A stretch of 63,435 nt of DNA from Candidatus Binataceae bacterium (GCA_030041155.1 JASHOJ010000143.1:1-63435), one strand, 5' to 3'. Positions 36,289 to 44,205 are shown, numbered from the stretch's first letter. Notes: generated from the letters alone by a model not told the origin. Program-made: numbers and translations.

Positions 36289-36492
36289 ATGGCGACGCCG
36301 AAGCTCTGCGGATTGCTCCGCACCAAAACCGCCTATTATCGCACGCCCGACGGCGAGCGGATGTTCGACCTCGACAGCACCACGGCTTGCTACACCTGTC
36401 TTGTAACGCAGCAGCCGATTGGACCCGACGGCGAGCCGGTGGACGCCGGCCGCTGCGGCGCCGATCGCGGATGCTTCGAAGAGGAGCGCTGA
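36289..36492 (+). CDS. Cys-rich mini-protein of unknown function
   Basis: The 67-residue product has five or six cysteines, including CYTC and a GRCGADRGCFEEE end, with Tyr and acidic residues between. No family comes to mind. Its codon choice is like that of the neighbours, and it sits 11 bases after the FAD subunit and two bases before the cupin gene, whose ribosome binding site (GAGGAG) lies in its last codons. These points support a real gene. It could be a small metal or FeS carrier for the hydroxylase; that is speculation. Confidence 0.65.
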   Translation: MATPKLCGLLRTKTAYYRTPDGERMFDLDSTTACYTCLVTQQPIGPDGEPVDAGRCGADRGCFEEER

Positions 36493-36494
36493 AT

Positions 36495-37169
36495 ATGGGA
36501 GCGTCAGTGGCGGAAAAACTCGGGCCGGTCGCAACCCGCACAATCTTCGAAAATGACGACGTGCGCGTGTGGGAGATGGACTTGCAGCCGGGCGAGGTCT
36601 GCGGCCTTCATCATCACACGCTCGACTATGTGCTGTTCATTCTTTCCAGCGCGAGCGTCGGCGCGCTCAGGCGTGGCGAACAGCCGCCCGGCGGCAAGCC
36701 GCGGGGATTTCCGTTGGAAGCGCGCGCAACTTATTTCGTGCCGGCCGGCGGTATCGAGAGCGCGCACAATGTCGGCGCGACGCGATTTTTCGAGGCATTG
36801 TTCGAAATCAAACGACCGGCGCCCCGCGGAGCCGAGAAGTTGGGCTACGTCGGATGCGAAGCGTTGGCCGGACGGGAGCCCGAGCCGGGCATAGTGACGA
36901 TTCTCGACAATGGCCGGGTTCGGGTGACCGAGATGACGCTTGCGCCGGGCGCTTATAGCGGAGAGCGCCGTTATACGCATGACGCGGTTGCCTACGCAGC
37001 GGAGGGTGGCGACCTGGCTGTTACCGAACGCGGGCAGGATGGACAAACGTCGTCGCGTCGCGAGCCGGTCGCGACCGGACAGGTCGTCTGGTATCCGCGC
37101 GGGAGTTATCGAGGGTTTCGCAACGACGGCGGCGGGCGCTTTCGGCAGGTTCTGCTCGAGTTAAAGTAA
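36495..37169 (+). CDS. Two-domain cupin protein
   Basis: The 224-residue product holds two cupin-like halves. The first (about 15-115) has the metal-type motif GLHHHTLDYVLFIL and an outgoing strand around YFVPAGGIESAHNVG. The second (about 130-222) has APGAYSGERRYTHD and TGQVVWYPRGSY but a weaker metal site. Bicupins range from dioxygenases to binding proteins. It closes the hydroxylase gene run and may act on the same pathway's product. A GC-rich hairpin region follows the stop. Confidence 0.75.
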   Translation: MGASVAEKLGPVATRTIFENDDVRVWEMDLQPGEVCGLHHHTLDYVLFILSSASVGALRRGEQPPGGKPRGFPLEARATYFVPAGGIESAHNVGATRFFEALFEIKRPAPRGAEKLGYVGCEALAGREPEPGIVTILDNGRVRVTEMTLAPGAYSGERRYTHDAVAYAAEGGDLAVTERGQDGQTSSRREPVATGQVVWYPRGSYRGFRNDGGGRFRQVLLELK

Positions 37170-37261
37170 CACTTCATATTTTGATCGCGCGGCGGGCCTC
37201 CGCCCGGCTTAACCGGATGTCCGTTCGCGGCTGAAATCGGACCGCTCGGCACGCCGCCAAT

Positions 37262-37277
37262 AGCCGCTTAAGCGGCT
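37262..37277. promoter_or_regulatory. Perfect 16-bp palindrome upstream of the DUF1329 gene
   Basis: AGCCGCTTAAGCGGCT at 37262-37277 is perfectly self-complementary and ends 19 bases before the DUF1329 ATG. It could be a dimeric repressor site or the core of an mRNA hairpin near the start codon. There is no independent support for either. Confidence 0.4.
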
Positions 37278-37296
37278 CGCATGCTAGTTTCCGCGC

Positions 37297-38586
37297 ATGA
37301 AAATTCTTGCGGGTGTGGGCGCGGGCGCATTACTGGGGCTGAGCTTATCGTCCATAGCGGCTTCTCCGATTCAAGCGGCAGCGGTGAGGCCGGGTGAGAT
37401 GATTACGCCGAGGAACGCCGCCGAGGTGCGGCAACTGGTCAGTCCGGGTACCTACTACGCCATCACCCGCGGCATGGAGTTGCACATCGTGGCGAGCCAG
37501 CGAATCGATTGGCCGCCGCCGTACAAGATCGCCACTGAAAAGTATTCTCCGCAGGTGCGCCTTTCCGCGGACCATCGCACCCTGGTGGGCTATGTCGCCG
37601 GGCAGCCGTTTCCGCTACTCGACCCGAACGATCCGGATATTGCGACCAAGATAATGTGGAACGCGAACTTCAAGCCGGTCGCGACCGACGACTTCGATCT
37701 TCGTTATTTCGAATGCCAGGTTGCTCCATTCAATCCGGGCGGAACTCAGAAGCAGCTTGAATTCACCGCAATCGGGCATCTTGCGGGTTACTTCGATATA
37801 GGACGCACCGAGGTCGAGCCGCTTCCCGCGGATCCGGATTTCAAGACCACCGGCATCTGGTGGCGCGCAGCCGCCTACCCGACTATCGCTCCCGCCGATG
37901 ATCGCGGCAGCGGCGGCATGCGCTATCGATATTGGGATCCGAATCGGGGCGACGATGCGTGGGCGTTTCTTTCGGGAACCCGCCGTGTTCGCCGCGTCAA
38001 CGAGGCGATTCTCAGCGCGTCACCGGGTTTGTCGACATGGGATCCCGATCATTCGGGCGGGTTCAACGCGAAGCCGCAGGAATACGACTATAAGTTCCTG
38101 GGCGAGCGCGAGATGCTTGCGTGTGTGCACGCGCGGAACTCGCCGGCGCATCCATGTCCGACCGACGGCGAAGCTACCTCGTGTCCCGATGACTGGGAGC
38201 TTAGGCATCTCTATATCGTCCAGGTGACGCCGCGCCCGGGCGCCACCAGCGAGATTCTGCAGTCAAAGACCATCGTCTATATCGACGGAGAAGCGTGGCT
38301 GAATCCGTATATCGATAGCTATGATCGCAGTGGTCAGCTTTGGAAGACGCAGATCTATCTCTCGACTTATCGTGATCGGCCGGTGCCTGACGCGCAGATC
38401 GCGGTTTATCCATACAAGCGCGAGTTCGGCATCGCGTCATCGAGTATCGACGTACAATCGGGCCTGGTGACGACTTGTTATCTGCCGGGGCCCGACACGA
38501 CCGAACGCGAATGCTGGTACATCAACATGGGCGCGGTCGACAAGGATTTCTTTACTACCGAGGCTATGACCAAGGCGGGCCACTAA
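37297..38586 (+). CDS. DUF1329 family exported protein
   Basis: The 429-residue protein has a signal peptide (about 1-28, SIAASPIQA) and the DUF1329 pattern, with segments such as FDLRYFECQVAPFNPGG, GMRYRYWDPNRGDDAWAFL, RRVRRVNEAILSASPG, EYDYKFLGEREMLACV and ILQSKTIVYIDGEAWLN. Members are periplasmic or outer-membrane-associated beta-sheet proteins resembling LolA/LolB, often near catabolic or transport genes for hydrophobic compounds. Several Cys near 275-290 (CVHARNSPAHPCP) may form a disulfide. A TetR gene is convergent 22 bases downstream. Confidence 0.88.
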   Translation: MKILAGVGAGALLGLSLSSIAASPIQAAAVRPGEMITPRNAAEVRQLVSPGTYYAITRGMELHIVASQRIDWPPPYKIATEKYSPQVRLSADHRTLVGYVAGQPFPLLDPNDPDIATKIMWNANFKPVATDDFDLRYFECQVAPFNPGGTQKQLEFTAIGHLAGYFDIGRTEVEPLPADPDFKTTGIWWRAAAYPTIAPADDRGSGGMRYRYWDPNRGDDAWAFLSGTRRVRRVNEAILSASPGLSTWDPDHSGGFNAKPQEYDYKFLGEREMLACVHARNSPAHPCPTDGEATSCPDDWELRHLYIVQVTPRPGATSEILQSKTIVYIDGEAWLNPYIDSYDRSGQLWKTQIYLSTYRDRPVPDAQIAVYPYKREFGIASSSIDVQSGLVTTCYLPGPDTTERECWYINMGAVDKDFFTTEAMTKAGH

Positions 38587-38607
38587 AAAGAGCGGCACGC
38601 GTTCGGA

Positions 38608-39252
38608 TCAGTTCGCGATGGGGCGTGCGCCGCGGATGCCCGAAGTAAGAAACGCAACCAGAAGATTTTCCGCCATATAGCGAGGAGCGTGCCTGCCGCC
38701 CACCATCCTGCCTATCGAATCGGACGCGCTCAGCGCCATCGCGGCCACGATCTCCGCGTCGGCAGCGTCGAATCCGAACTCCTGGCTGAGATGGCGCGAC
38801 CACATGTCGAAGAATGGGCCTAGCCGCGCGCGAACGTTCCGGCGAAGTCCGCGTCCGCTGAGGCGGTTTTGAAGCATCGCGATAAGCCGCCCGCGCATCG
38901 CGACGATGTCCAAGTACGCCGATACGGAGCGCCGTACTCGAACCTCAAACGGCGCCGGCGCGTCCATCGCCTCGCTCACCTTTCGGTACATCGTCGCGAT
39001 CTCGCGATCCAGAACCGCAAGCGCGACTTCCTCGGCGTTGCCGAAATACACATATCCAAGACCTTTGCTGACGCCCGCGTGCGCGGCCAGCGACTCCATC
39101 GTGAGCGCTTCAAACCCGTCGCTCAGGATGAGATCGGCGGCGACATTGAGCAGATGCTCGCGCCTGGCCGAAGCTGACATCCGTGCGCATCGTGCCGCGG
39201 CGCGCGAAGTCCCCGAGTGGCGGGTTTTCCGATCCTCGTTTGGAGCCGGCAT
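38608..39252 (-). CDS. TetR family transcriptional regulator
   Basis: The 214-residue protein has a TetR helix-turn-helix at about 28-78 (RREHLLNVAADLILSDGFEA, LTMESLAAHAGVSKGLGYVY, FGNAEEVALAVLD) and a helical effector domain. The N-terminal 25 residues are a charged tail; a start at the internal ATG (MSASARRE) is possible. It is divergent from an amidohydrolase gene, with a dyad at 39309-39324 between them, so it probably represses that gene and perhaps the DUF1329 gene. Confidence 0.92.
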   Translation of the reverse strand: MPAPNEDRKTRHSGTSRAAARCARMSASARREHLLNVAADLILSDGFEALTMESLAAHAGVSKGLGYVYFGNAEEVALAVLDREIATMYRKVSEAMDAPAPFEVRVRRSVSAYLDIVAMRGRLIAMLQNRLSGRGLRRNVRARLGPFFDMWSRHLSQEFGFDAADAEIVAAMALSASDSIGRMVGGRHAPRYMAENLLVAFLTSGIRGARPIAN

Positions 39253-39305
39253 TGAAGACTAATTGTTTCCCGCTGTGAAACGTTCGGTGTCCAAGTCCGC
39301 GATTC

Positions 39306-39333
39306 TAGTTGACGGTAGCGTCAATTCCAACTA
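39306..39333. promoter_or_regulatory. Candidate TetR operator between TetR and amidohydrolase genes
   Basis: TTGACG (39309-39314), four bases, CGTCAA (39319-39324) make a perfect 6-bp dyad, flanked more loosely by TAGTT and AACTA (39306-39310, 39329-39333). It lies in the 129-base divergent region, 54 bases after the TetR start and 48 before the amidohydrolase start, and the TTGACG arms could overlap a -35 hexamer. The regulator assignment is by adjacency. Confidence 0.45.
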
Positions 39334-39381
39334 AAGTCCAAACCCGAACGAGCCTGCAATAGCTTCAGGACGGAATGCAAG

Positions 39382-40527
39382 ATGCCCTACGCGGAAGGAC
39401 GAACTTTCTATGACGCGGACAGCCACTTGATGGAGTTCAGCGAATGGCTGCCGCAGTATGCGGACCCGCAGCTACGCGATCGCATCCGTCCGCTGTATCT
39501 CGGCGGCGCGGGAGCGAAGGCCAGCGAGATTATCGCGCAGGCGCGCGCCCGCAAAGGCAATCCGACGGCCGCAAAAGCGCTGGAAGACGATATCATGGGG
39601 CCAAAGGGATGGCTCGCGCTCGGAGCGCTCGATCCGGCGGAGCGCAGCCGCGCGCTAGATCTGTTGGGCGTCGACAAGCAACTGGTCTTCGCCACCTTCG
39701 CCTTCTCGCAGTTTATCAGCGAGGACCAGGACCTGCTTTATGGGGGCACGCGAGCTTTAAATCGCGCGATGGCGGATTTCTGCTCGCATGACAAACGGTT
39801 GATCGCGGTCGGATCGGTTCCTTGGGATAATCCGGAACGCACGCTCGTGGAGGCGCGGGAGGCGATTCGGCTCGGATGCGGCGCGATCCTGGTCAATTCG
39901 ATGCCGGCGGGAGGAAAATCGCCAACTCATCCCGATTTTCATCCGTTCTGGAACCTGCTCGAAGACAGCAATATTCCGTTCATGCTGCATGTCGGCGGTG
40001 GTGGACGGGCGCTCAGGCAGGCCTTCAATAACAATGGACTGCCGAAAACCACGGATTTCCTTGGCGGCGGCGAGAATATTCGATCCAAAGACTACATGAC
40101 GCTGCATCAGACGCCCGAGCAGTTCCTGTCGTGCATGGTGCTTGATGGAGTGCTGGAGAAGTTTTCGCGCTTGCGCGGCGGAGTGATCGAGCAGGGCGCG
40201 CTATGGCTGCCCACCTTGATGCGCAAGCTGGATATTGTTCAATCGAGTTTCCGCAAGACGGAGCCGACGGTGATGAGCCTGCCGCTCAAGGCGTCTGACT
40301 ATCTGCGCCGGCAAGTGAAGTTTACGCCGTTTCCGAATGAGGATGTGGGCTGGATTATCGCGAATTCGGGCGATGAGATGCTGCTGTTCTCGACCGATTA
40401 TCCGCATCCGGAAGGCAGCCACGATCCGATTGGGCGGTTCGAGTCCACGATGAAGAGTGTAAGCGAAGAAGCGAAAGAACGCTTCTACCATCGCAACTTC
40501 GCCGAGATGATGGGTGATACCGCTTGA
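39382..40527 (+). CDS. Amidohydrolase 2 family metal-dependent hydrolase
   Basis: The 381-residue protein has the ACMSD-type TIM-barrel pattern: an N-terminal YDADSHLMEFSEW (metal-site variant of DxH), FMLHVGGGG with the barrel His, and LLFSTDYPHPEGSHDP with the catalytic Asp. Such enzymes perform hydrolysis or decarboxylation, often in breakdown of aromatic or terpene-like compounds. AGGA precedes the ATG by 12 bases. A strong bidirectional terminator follows. The substrate is unknown. Confidence 0.9.
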   Translation: MPYAEGRTFYDADSHLMEFSEWLPQYADPQLRDRIRPLYLGGAGAKASEIIAQARARKGNPTAAKALEDDIMGPKGWLALGALDPAERSRALDLLGVDKQLVFATFAFSQFISEDQDLLYGGTRALNRAMADFCSHDKRLIAVGSVPWDNPERTLVEAREAIRLGCGAILVNSMPAGGKSPTHPDFHPFWNLLEDSNIPFMLHVGGGGRALRQAFNNNGLPKTTDFLGGGENIRSKDYMTLHQTPEQFLSCMVLDGVLEKFSRLRGGVIEQGALWLPTLMRKLDIVQSSFRKTEPTVMSLPLKASDYLRRQVKFTPFPNEDVGWIIANSGDEMLLFSTDYPHPEGSHDPIGRFESTMKSVSEEAKERFYHRNFAEMMGDTA

Positions 40528-40574
40528 CCCGGGATTACCGCGACGATTCCGGGCTGGGGGGAAACCCTGACGGT

Positions 40575-40600
40575 GCGGGCGAGGCAAAAACCTCGCCCGC
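40575..40600. terminator. Bidirectional terminator between convergent genes
   Basis: GCGGGCGAGG (40575-40584), loop CAAAAA, CCTCGCCCGC (40591-40600) form a perfect 10-bp stem, followed by ATTGTTTG on the plus strand. It stands between the amidohydrolase stop (40527) and the stop of the minus-strand cyclase gene (40621), so it can serve both. Confidence 0.85.
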
Positions 40601-40620
40601 ATTGTTTGTGGACCTGAAGC

Positions 40621-41706
40621 CTACTTGATCGCGAGTGCGTTGGGCGGCGAACCGACTCCACCGGGCACATTGAGCGGCGCCGAGGTCAGGAAAAAGTCGT
40701 AGACCTTGTCCGCGGCGCAATCTTCCGCCAGCGATTCGAGATTCCACATCTCGCCGATTGGCATGCCGAAGAAGGCTAGCATGTGGAAATGCAGGAATTC
40801 ATCTTCTGGAGACTTCGGCAGCGCCTCGAGTGCGGGAGAATCCGACGCGACCGCGGCCAGATGATTGTCCCACAGCCATCTCGCGACGCGGGCGCTTCCC
40901 TCGATTCCCGGGACCACGGTTTCGCGAGCGAGCTGTTCTTTCAATTCGGTAGCGGCGCCGAGGTAGAACTCGGTCCATCCGATTCGTATCAGCAGGATAT
41001 CGCCCGGACGGAGTTTGGATTTTTGCGCGGCCAGGGTTGCCTCCAGATCCTCGAGTGGAATGGACTGCGCCTTGGTGTACTCGATCGATTTGCCGGCGCG
41101 CTGGTAATAGCGCCCGATATCGGCAAGCACGCCGCGTCCCGCGATTCCATGCCGGGCGAGATTGTCAATTCCTAGCCGCTTGCCGCCGCGTCCGGTCATC
41201 TCGTGATCGGGGATGCCGTTGTAAGCGCCATGCACCGGATGTTTTACATGCGCCAGCGCGTCCCATTGTGACGACGCCTGCGGATAGAAGTTGTCGAGGA
41301 AATCGTCCAGTACAAAATCGGTTGGCGCAGGAAATGTTTTGACCGTATGCCTATGCGCCTGACGGGTGAACAGCGGCGGGTCTGGAATATCGATCGGAAG
41401 ATTCAGCGCAAAGATCTTGCCGCTGCGAATGGATGACGCGGCGGCACGCACTCGGTCGGGGGTCAGCAGGTTGATCGTGCCGAGTTCGTCATTTTCGCCA
41501 AAGACGCCCCAGGCAGATCCCTCCGGCGCTCCCGCGCGCACCGGCAATTCGCTGTAGGCGGGAATCGCCGGGCCGCGTGCCGCTGCGGCCGTCCTCGGCG
41601 CGGGTTTTTGCCTGGGTTTGGCTTTCGGAGCAGGTTTCGACCGCGCGACGGTCCGGGCCGGCTTGCGGGCGGGTCGGGTCTTTCGTGCGGGTTTTGCTTT
41701 CGCCAT
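40621..41706 (-). CDS. Cyclase family (kynurenine formamidase-like) hydrolase with lysine-rich N-terminal tail
   Basis: The catalytic part (about residues 50-361) belongs to the putative cyclase family: SAWGVFGENDELGTINLL, FALNLPIDIPDPPLF, QWDALAHVKHPVHGAYNG (variant of the metal-binding HxGTHxDAP region), LRPGDILLIRIGWTEF and VASDSPALEALP. Such enzymes hydrolyse amide or lactone bonds with a Zn or Mn site. AGGAGG before the ATG at 41706 fixes the start, although the frame is open further. Residues 2-45 are a Lys/Ala/Pro/Arg-rich tail like histone H1, unusual for this family. Confidence 0.85.
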   Translation of the reverse strand: MAKAKPARKTRPARKPARTVARSKPAPKAKPRQKPAPRTAAAARGPAIPAYSELPVRAGAPEGSAWGVFGENDELGTINLLTPDRVRAAASSIRSGKIFALNLPIDIPDPPLFTRQAHRHTVKTFPAPTDFVLDDFLDNFYPQASSQWDALAHVKHPVHGAYNGIPDHEMTGRGGKRLGIDNLARHGIAGRGVLADIGRYYQRAGKSIEYTKAQSIPLEDLEATLAAQKSKLRPGDILLIRIGWTEFYLGAATELKEQLARETVVPGIEGSARVARWLWDNHLAAVASDSPALEALPKSPEDEFLHFHMLAFFGMPIGEMWNLESLAEDCAADKVYDFFLTSAPLNVPGGVGSPPNALAIK

Positions 41707-41866
41707 TTGACGCGTCCTCCTCCATTGAGTTTCGACTCGCCGCACTTGGGCGGAAAATCGAGCCTCGGAGCGGTTTGTCTTCTGTCTTAACAGAGCGTGC
41801 GCGAATCTCAAGAGGGGTGGAGAAAAGTGGCTGGATCACGGTGAAACGCGCCCAAATTCGGGCTTT

Positions 41867-41969
41867 TATACTTGTTAGGTGCGGCGCGCGATGATAATTT
41901 ACGGAGATTGCTCCTTGCTCCATACGTGGAATTAGCAACCGTAGGATGGGGCTAGAAACCGTAAGGAGG
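41867..41969 (+). promoter_or_regulatory. rpsF leader: -10 element, hairpins and twin CCG motifs
   Basis: TATACT (41867-41872) is a good -10 element. Downstream, GGAG/CTCC (41903-41914) forms a small hairpin. A second hairpin has outer arms TTGCT (41915-41919) and AGCAA (41934-41938) and inner arms CCA/TGG, followed directly by CCG. The unit AACCGTAGGA (41937-41946) recurs 20 bases later as AACCGTAAGGA (41957-41967), the second copy overlapping the ribosome binding site. CCG next to a hairpin recalls the known S6:S18 autoregulatory motif. This is a candidate by eye only. Confidence 0.4.
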
Positions 41970-41979
41970 ACTGTGCGCT

Positions 41980-42489
41980 TTGAGGCGCTACGAAACTATT
42001 TTTATTCTTCGCTCAGATCAGGGCGAGCCACAGATCAAGGATTCCATCAAGCGTTTCGCGGGTATCGTCACCAGGGGCGGTGGCGAAGTCGTCGAGAACG
42101 AGGAATGGGGCGCGCGAGAGCTTGCTTACCGGATTAAGGGAGAGCGGCGCGGCTACTACGTTCGGCTCGATTATCTATCCGATGGCGCGGTGATGAACGA
42201 GATCGAGCGAAATCTGAAGCTTTCGGACACCGTGCTACGCTATCTTTCTGTCCTGGTTGATCCGGACGCAGATGCCGCCAAGGTTCGCGAAGAGATCGAC
42301 GCGCGCAATCGCAGGATTGCCGAGGCTCGCGCCAACGCGGAAGCGCGTGCTGCCGCATACGCCGCCCAACAGGCCGAGCGCGAGCGCGCCAGCGAACCGG
42401 CATCCGATACTCCCGACGCGCCTGAAGAGATGCTTGCTGAAGCTGATCCGACGGCAACCGAACCTGAAGGCGGGAGTGAACCGCATTGA
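41980..42489 (+). CDS. rpsF: 30S ribosomal protein S6
   Basis: S6 binds S18 in the central domain of the 30S subunit. The first 100 residues match the family: RRYETIFILRSDQGEPQIKD, GGGEVVENEEWGARELAYRI and GYYVRLDYLSDG. The start is TTG at 41980, ten bases after AAGGAGG, an unusual start for a ribosomal protein. Beyond about residue 105 the protein has a long Ala/Glu-rich tail ending in an acidic, Pro/Thr-rich segment; total 169 aa against about 100-135 usual. The next gene starts inside its 3' end. Confidence 0.95.
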   Translation: MRRYETIFILRSDQGEPQIKDSIKRFAGIVTRGGGEVVENEEWGARELAYRIKGERRGYYVRLDYLSDGAVMNEIERNLKLSDTVLRYLSVLVDPDADAAKVREEIDARNRRIAEARANAEARAAAYAAQQAERERASEPASDTPDAPEEMLAEADPTATEPEGGSEPH

Positions 42490-42781
42490 GCTTGCCGGCC
42501 GCGTGGCGGCTGGGCCTGAATTTCGGGTCACTCCGTCAGGGACACCGGTCCTGAAACTCAGCGTGGATTGCGGCGCCAAATCGGGCGAGAAGCTTCGCCT
42601 GGATGTCATTTTGACCGGCGACAGCGCACAACATGTCAGCGTCCGGATTCGGCGTGGGAGCGAGGTTTCCGTTTTCGGGAGATTGCGAGCTGTCCCCACA
42701 CGAGGCGTCGGTCTGAATGCGGGAGCCGGAGTTGAAGTGATTGCCGATCGAATCGAGACGCTTGGCGAAAATGAGAATTGA
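42476..42781 (+). CDS. priB: PriB-like single-strand DNA-binding OB-fold protein
   Basis: The 101-residue product begins NRIELAGRVAAGPEFRVTPS followed by GTPVLKLSVDC, the PriB/SSB OB-fold pattern, with the short length of PriB and no acidic SSB tail. PriB helps PriA restart replication forks. The gene lies between rpsF and rpsR as in E. coli, and its GTG start overlaps the rpsF stop by 14 bases. The frame is open far upstream only because of GC bias. A short SSB paralogue is the alternative reading. Confidence 0.75.
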   Translation: MNRIELAGRVAAGPEFRVTPSGTPVLKLSVDCGAKSGEKLRLDVILTGDSAQHVSVRIRRGSEVSVFGRLRAVPTRGVGLNAGAGVEVIADRIETLGENEN

Positions 42782-42834
42782 TCGCGGCGCGCTCAGGAGC
42801 GCGCAAACCCTGAAAAAAACGGCAAGGAATCGAC

Positions 42835-43203
42835 ATGGCAGAAGATAGAATGGAACAGGGCGGCGATCGCCCTCATGAAGACGCGCCGCGCGGCGGTCGC
42901 GGCCCGCGACCTGATGGCGAGCGATCAGGCGAAGCTCGTGCGGGAGAAGGTAGAGGCGAAGGGCGCGGCGGAGTGCGGCGCCGGACCGGCGGACGGCGGA
43001 AGGTCTGCCGATTTTGCGCGGATAAGACCTTGAAGGTCGATTACAAGGATGTGCGAACGCTCGGCAGCTTTATCACCGAGGGCGGCAAGATCGTACCGAG
43101 CCGGACTTCAGGCAACTGCGCTAAACATCAGCGCCAACTCGCGATCGCGATCAAGCGCGCGCGGGTGATTGCGCTGCTGCCATTCTCAACTCTCGGAGTC
43201 TGA
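42835..43203 (+). CDS. rpsR: 30S ribosomal protein S18 with RGG-rich N-terminal extension
   Basis: The C-terminal 70 residues are canonical S18: [35 protein letters not shown] and [18 protein letters not shown]. Three Cys (CRFC and NCAKH) plus His are the zinc-type form. The first 52 residues are an Arg/Gly-rich extension with [14 protein letters not shown] and RRRTGGRRK; normal S18 has only about ten residues there. It is part of the rpsF-priB-rpsR-rplI operon and pairs with S6 in the ribosome. Confidence 0.96.
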   Translation: MAEDRMEQGGDRPHEDAPRGGRGPRPDGERSGEARAGEGRGEGRGGVRRRTGGRRKVCRFCADKTLKVDYKDVRTLGSFITEGGKIVPSRTSGNCAKHQRQLAIAIKRARVIALLPFSTLGV

Positions 43204-43216
43204 CGGCGAGGCACCA

Positions 43217-44173
43217 GTGACGCGCGCGGATCTGATAGGGATCGCTCGGGCGGCGCTGATTTCCGCTGTCCTTTTCGTCATCGGAGCGATGATCCCGCTG
43301 ATTGGCGGAATCGCGATGGTGTTCGCTCCCGCGCCGCTTTTGGTTTATGCGGCCGGACGTCCGGGTGTTCTGCCGCGGATGGGAGCAGCGATCGCGATCG
43401 CCGCTCTGCTTATCGGAATTGCGGGCGGGCCATCCGCGACCATCGCGTATCTCGCGACCTTCGGACTGGCCACCGCGATTATCACCTTGTTGCTTACGCG
43501 GCAGCGCCCCTTTGAACTGGTCGTAATGGCGGCCGCCGGCGCGATGATCCTGGCGGCTACGAGCGCTGCGCTGATAACGATCGGCGGACCGGCGGCAATT
43601 TCGAAAGCGATCTCGACCGACCTGACCAGTGGAATGATTCATGGGCAGGAGGCCTACCGCAGTATCGGCATCACCAATGCGATCCCGCCCGAAACCCAGT
43701 CGGAGATTCTGGATTGGACCGTGCGACTGGCGCCGGCGCTTGCCGCGATAGTTGCGGGTATCGCGATCCTGCTCAACCTCAGGCTTTTTTGGCGGCTCGG
43801 TGGCAAGGAGCGGCTGCCATACGCATTGTTCGGCGATCTGGCGAAGTGGTCCGCTCCCGAGTGGCTGATCTGGGGACTTATCGCGACCGGATTCGGCATG
43901 CTCGCGCCGGTGCGCGCGGTCAGCGATGTCGCGCTGAACGCTTTCCTGGTGATCGCGGCGATCTATTTCTGTCAGGGCCTCGCTATCATGCGATTTTACT
44001 TCCAGTCGCTGTCGGTTCCGGGGATCGTGCGCGGAATAATCTACTTCATCACCGTAATCCAACCGATTGTCGCCGGGGTGGTATGCCTGGCGGGAATTTT
44101 CGACATGTGGATCGACTTCCGCCGACTCAAGCCGCCGAGCCAGGAGGCGGGCAATTTTGGAGATTTTCTCTAA
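43217..44173 (+). CDS. DUF2232 membrane protein
   Basis: The 318-residue protein has about eight membrane segments and the DUF2232/YybS pattern, including the late FYFQSLSVPGIVRGIIYF region. These proteins of unknown function are often encoded between rpsR and rplI, as here. The start is GTG at 43217, 14 bases after rpsR. Co-transcription with ribosomal proteins suggests growth-linked expression. Confidence 0.85.
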   Translation: MTRADLIGIARAALISAVLFVIGAMIPLIGGIAMVFAPAPLLVYAAGRPGVLPRMGAAIAIAALLIGIAGGPSATIAYLATFGLATAIITLLLTRQRPFELVVMAAAGAMILAATSAALITIGGPAAISKAISTDLTSGMIHGQEAYRSIGITNAIPPETQSEILDWTVRLAPALAAIVAGIAILLNLRLFWRLGGKERLPYALFGDLAKWSAPEWLIWGLIATGFGMLAPVRAVSDVALNAFLVIAAIYFCQGLAIMRFYFQSLSVPGIVRGIIYFITVIQPIVAGVVCLAGIFDMWIDFRRLKPPSQEAGNFGDFL

Positions 44174-44205
44174 ACCGGAGCGAAAAGCGAGGGGCTGAAA
44201 AAATC

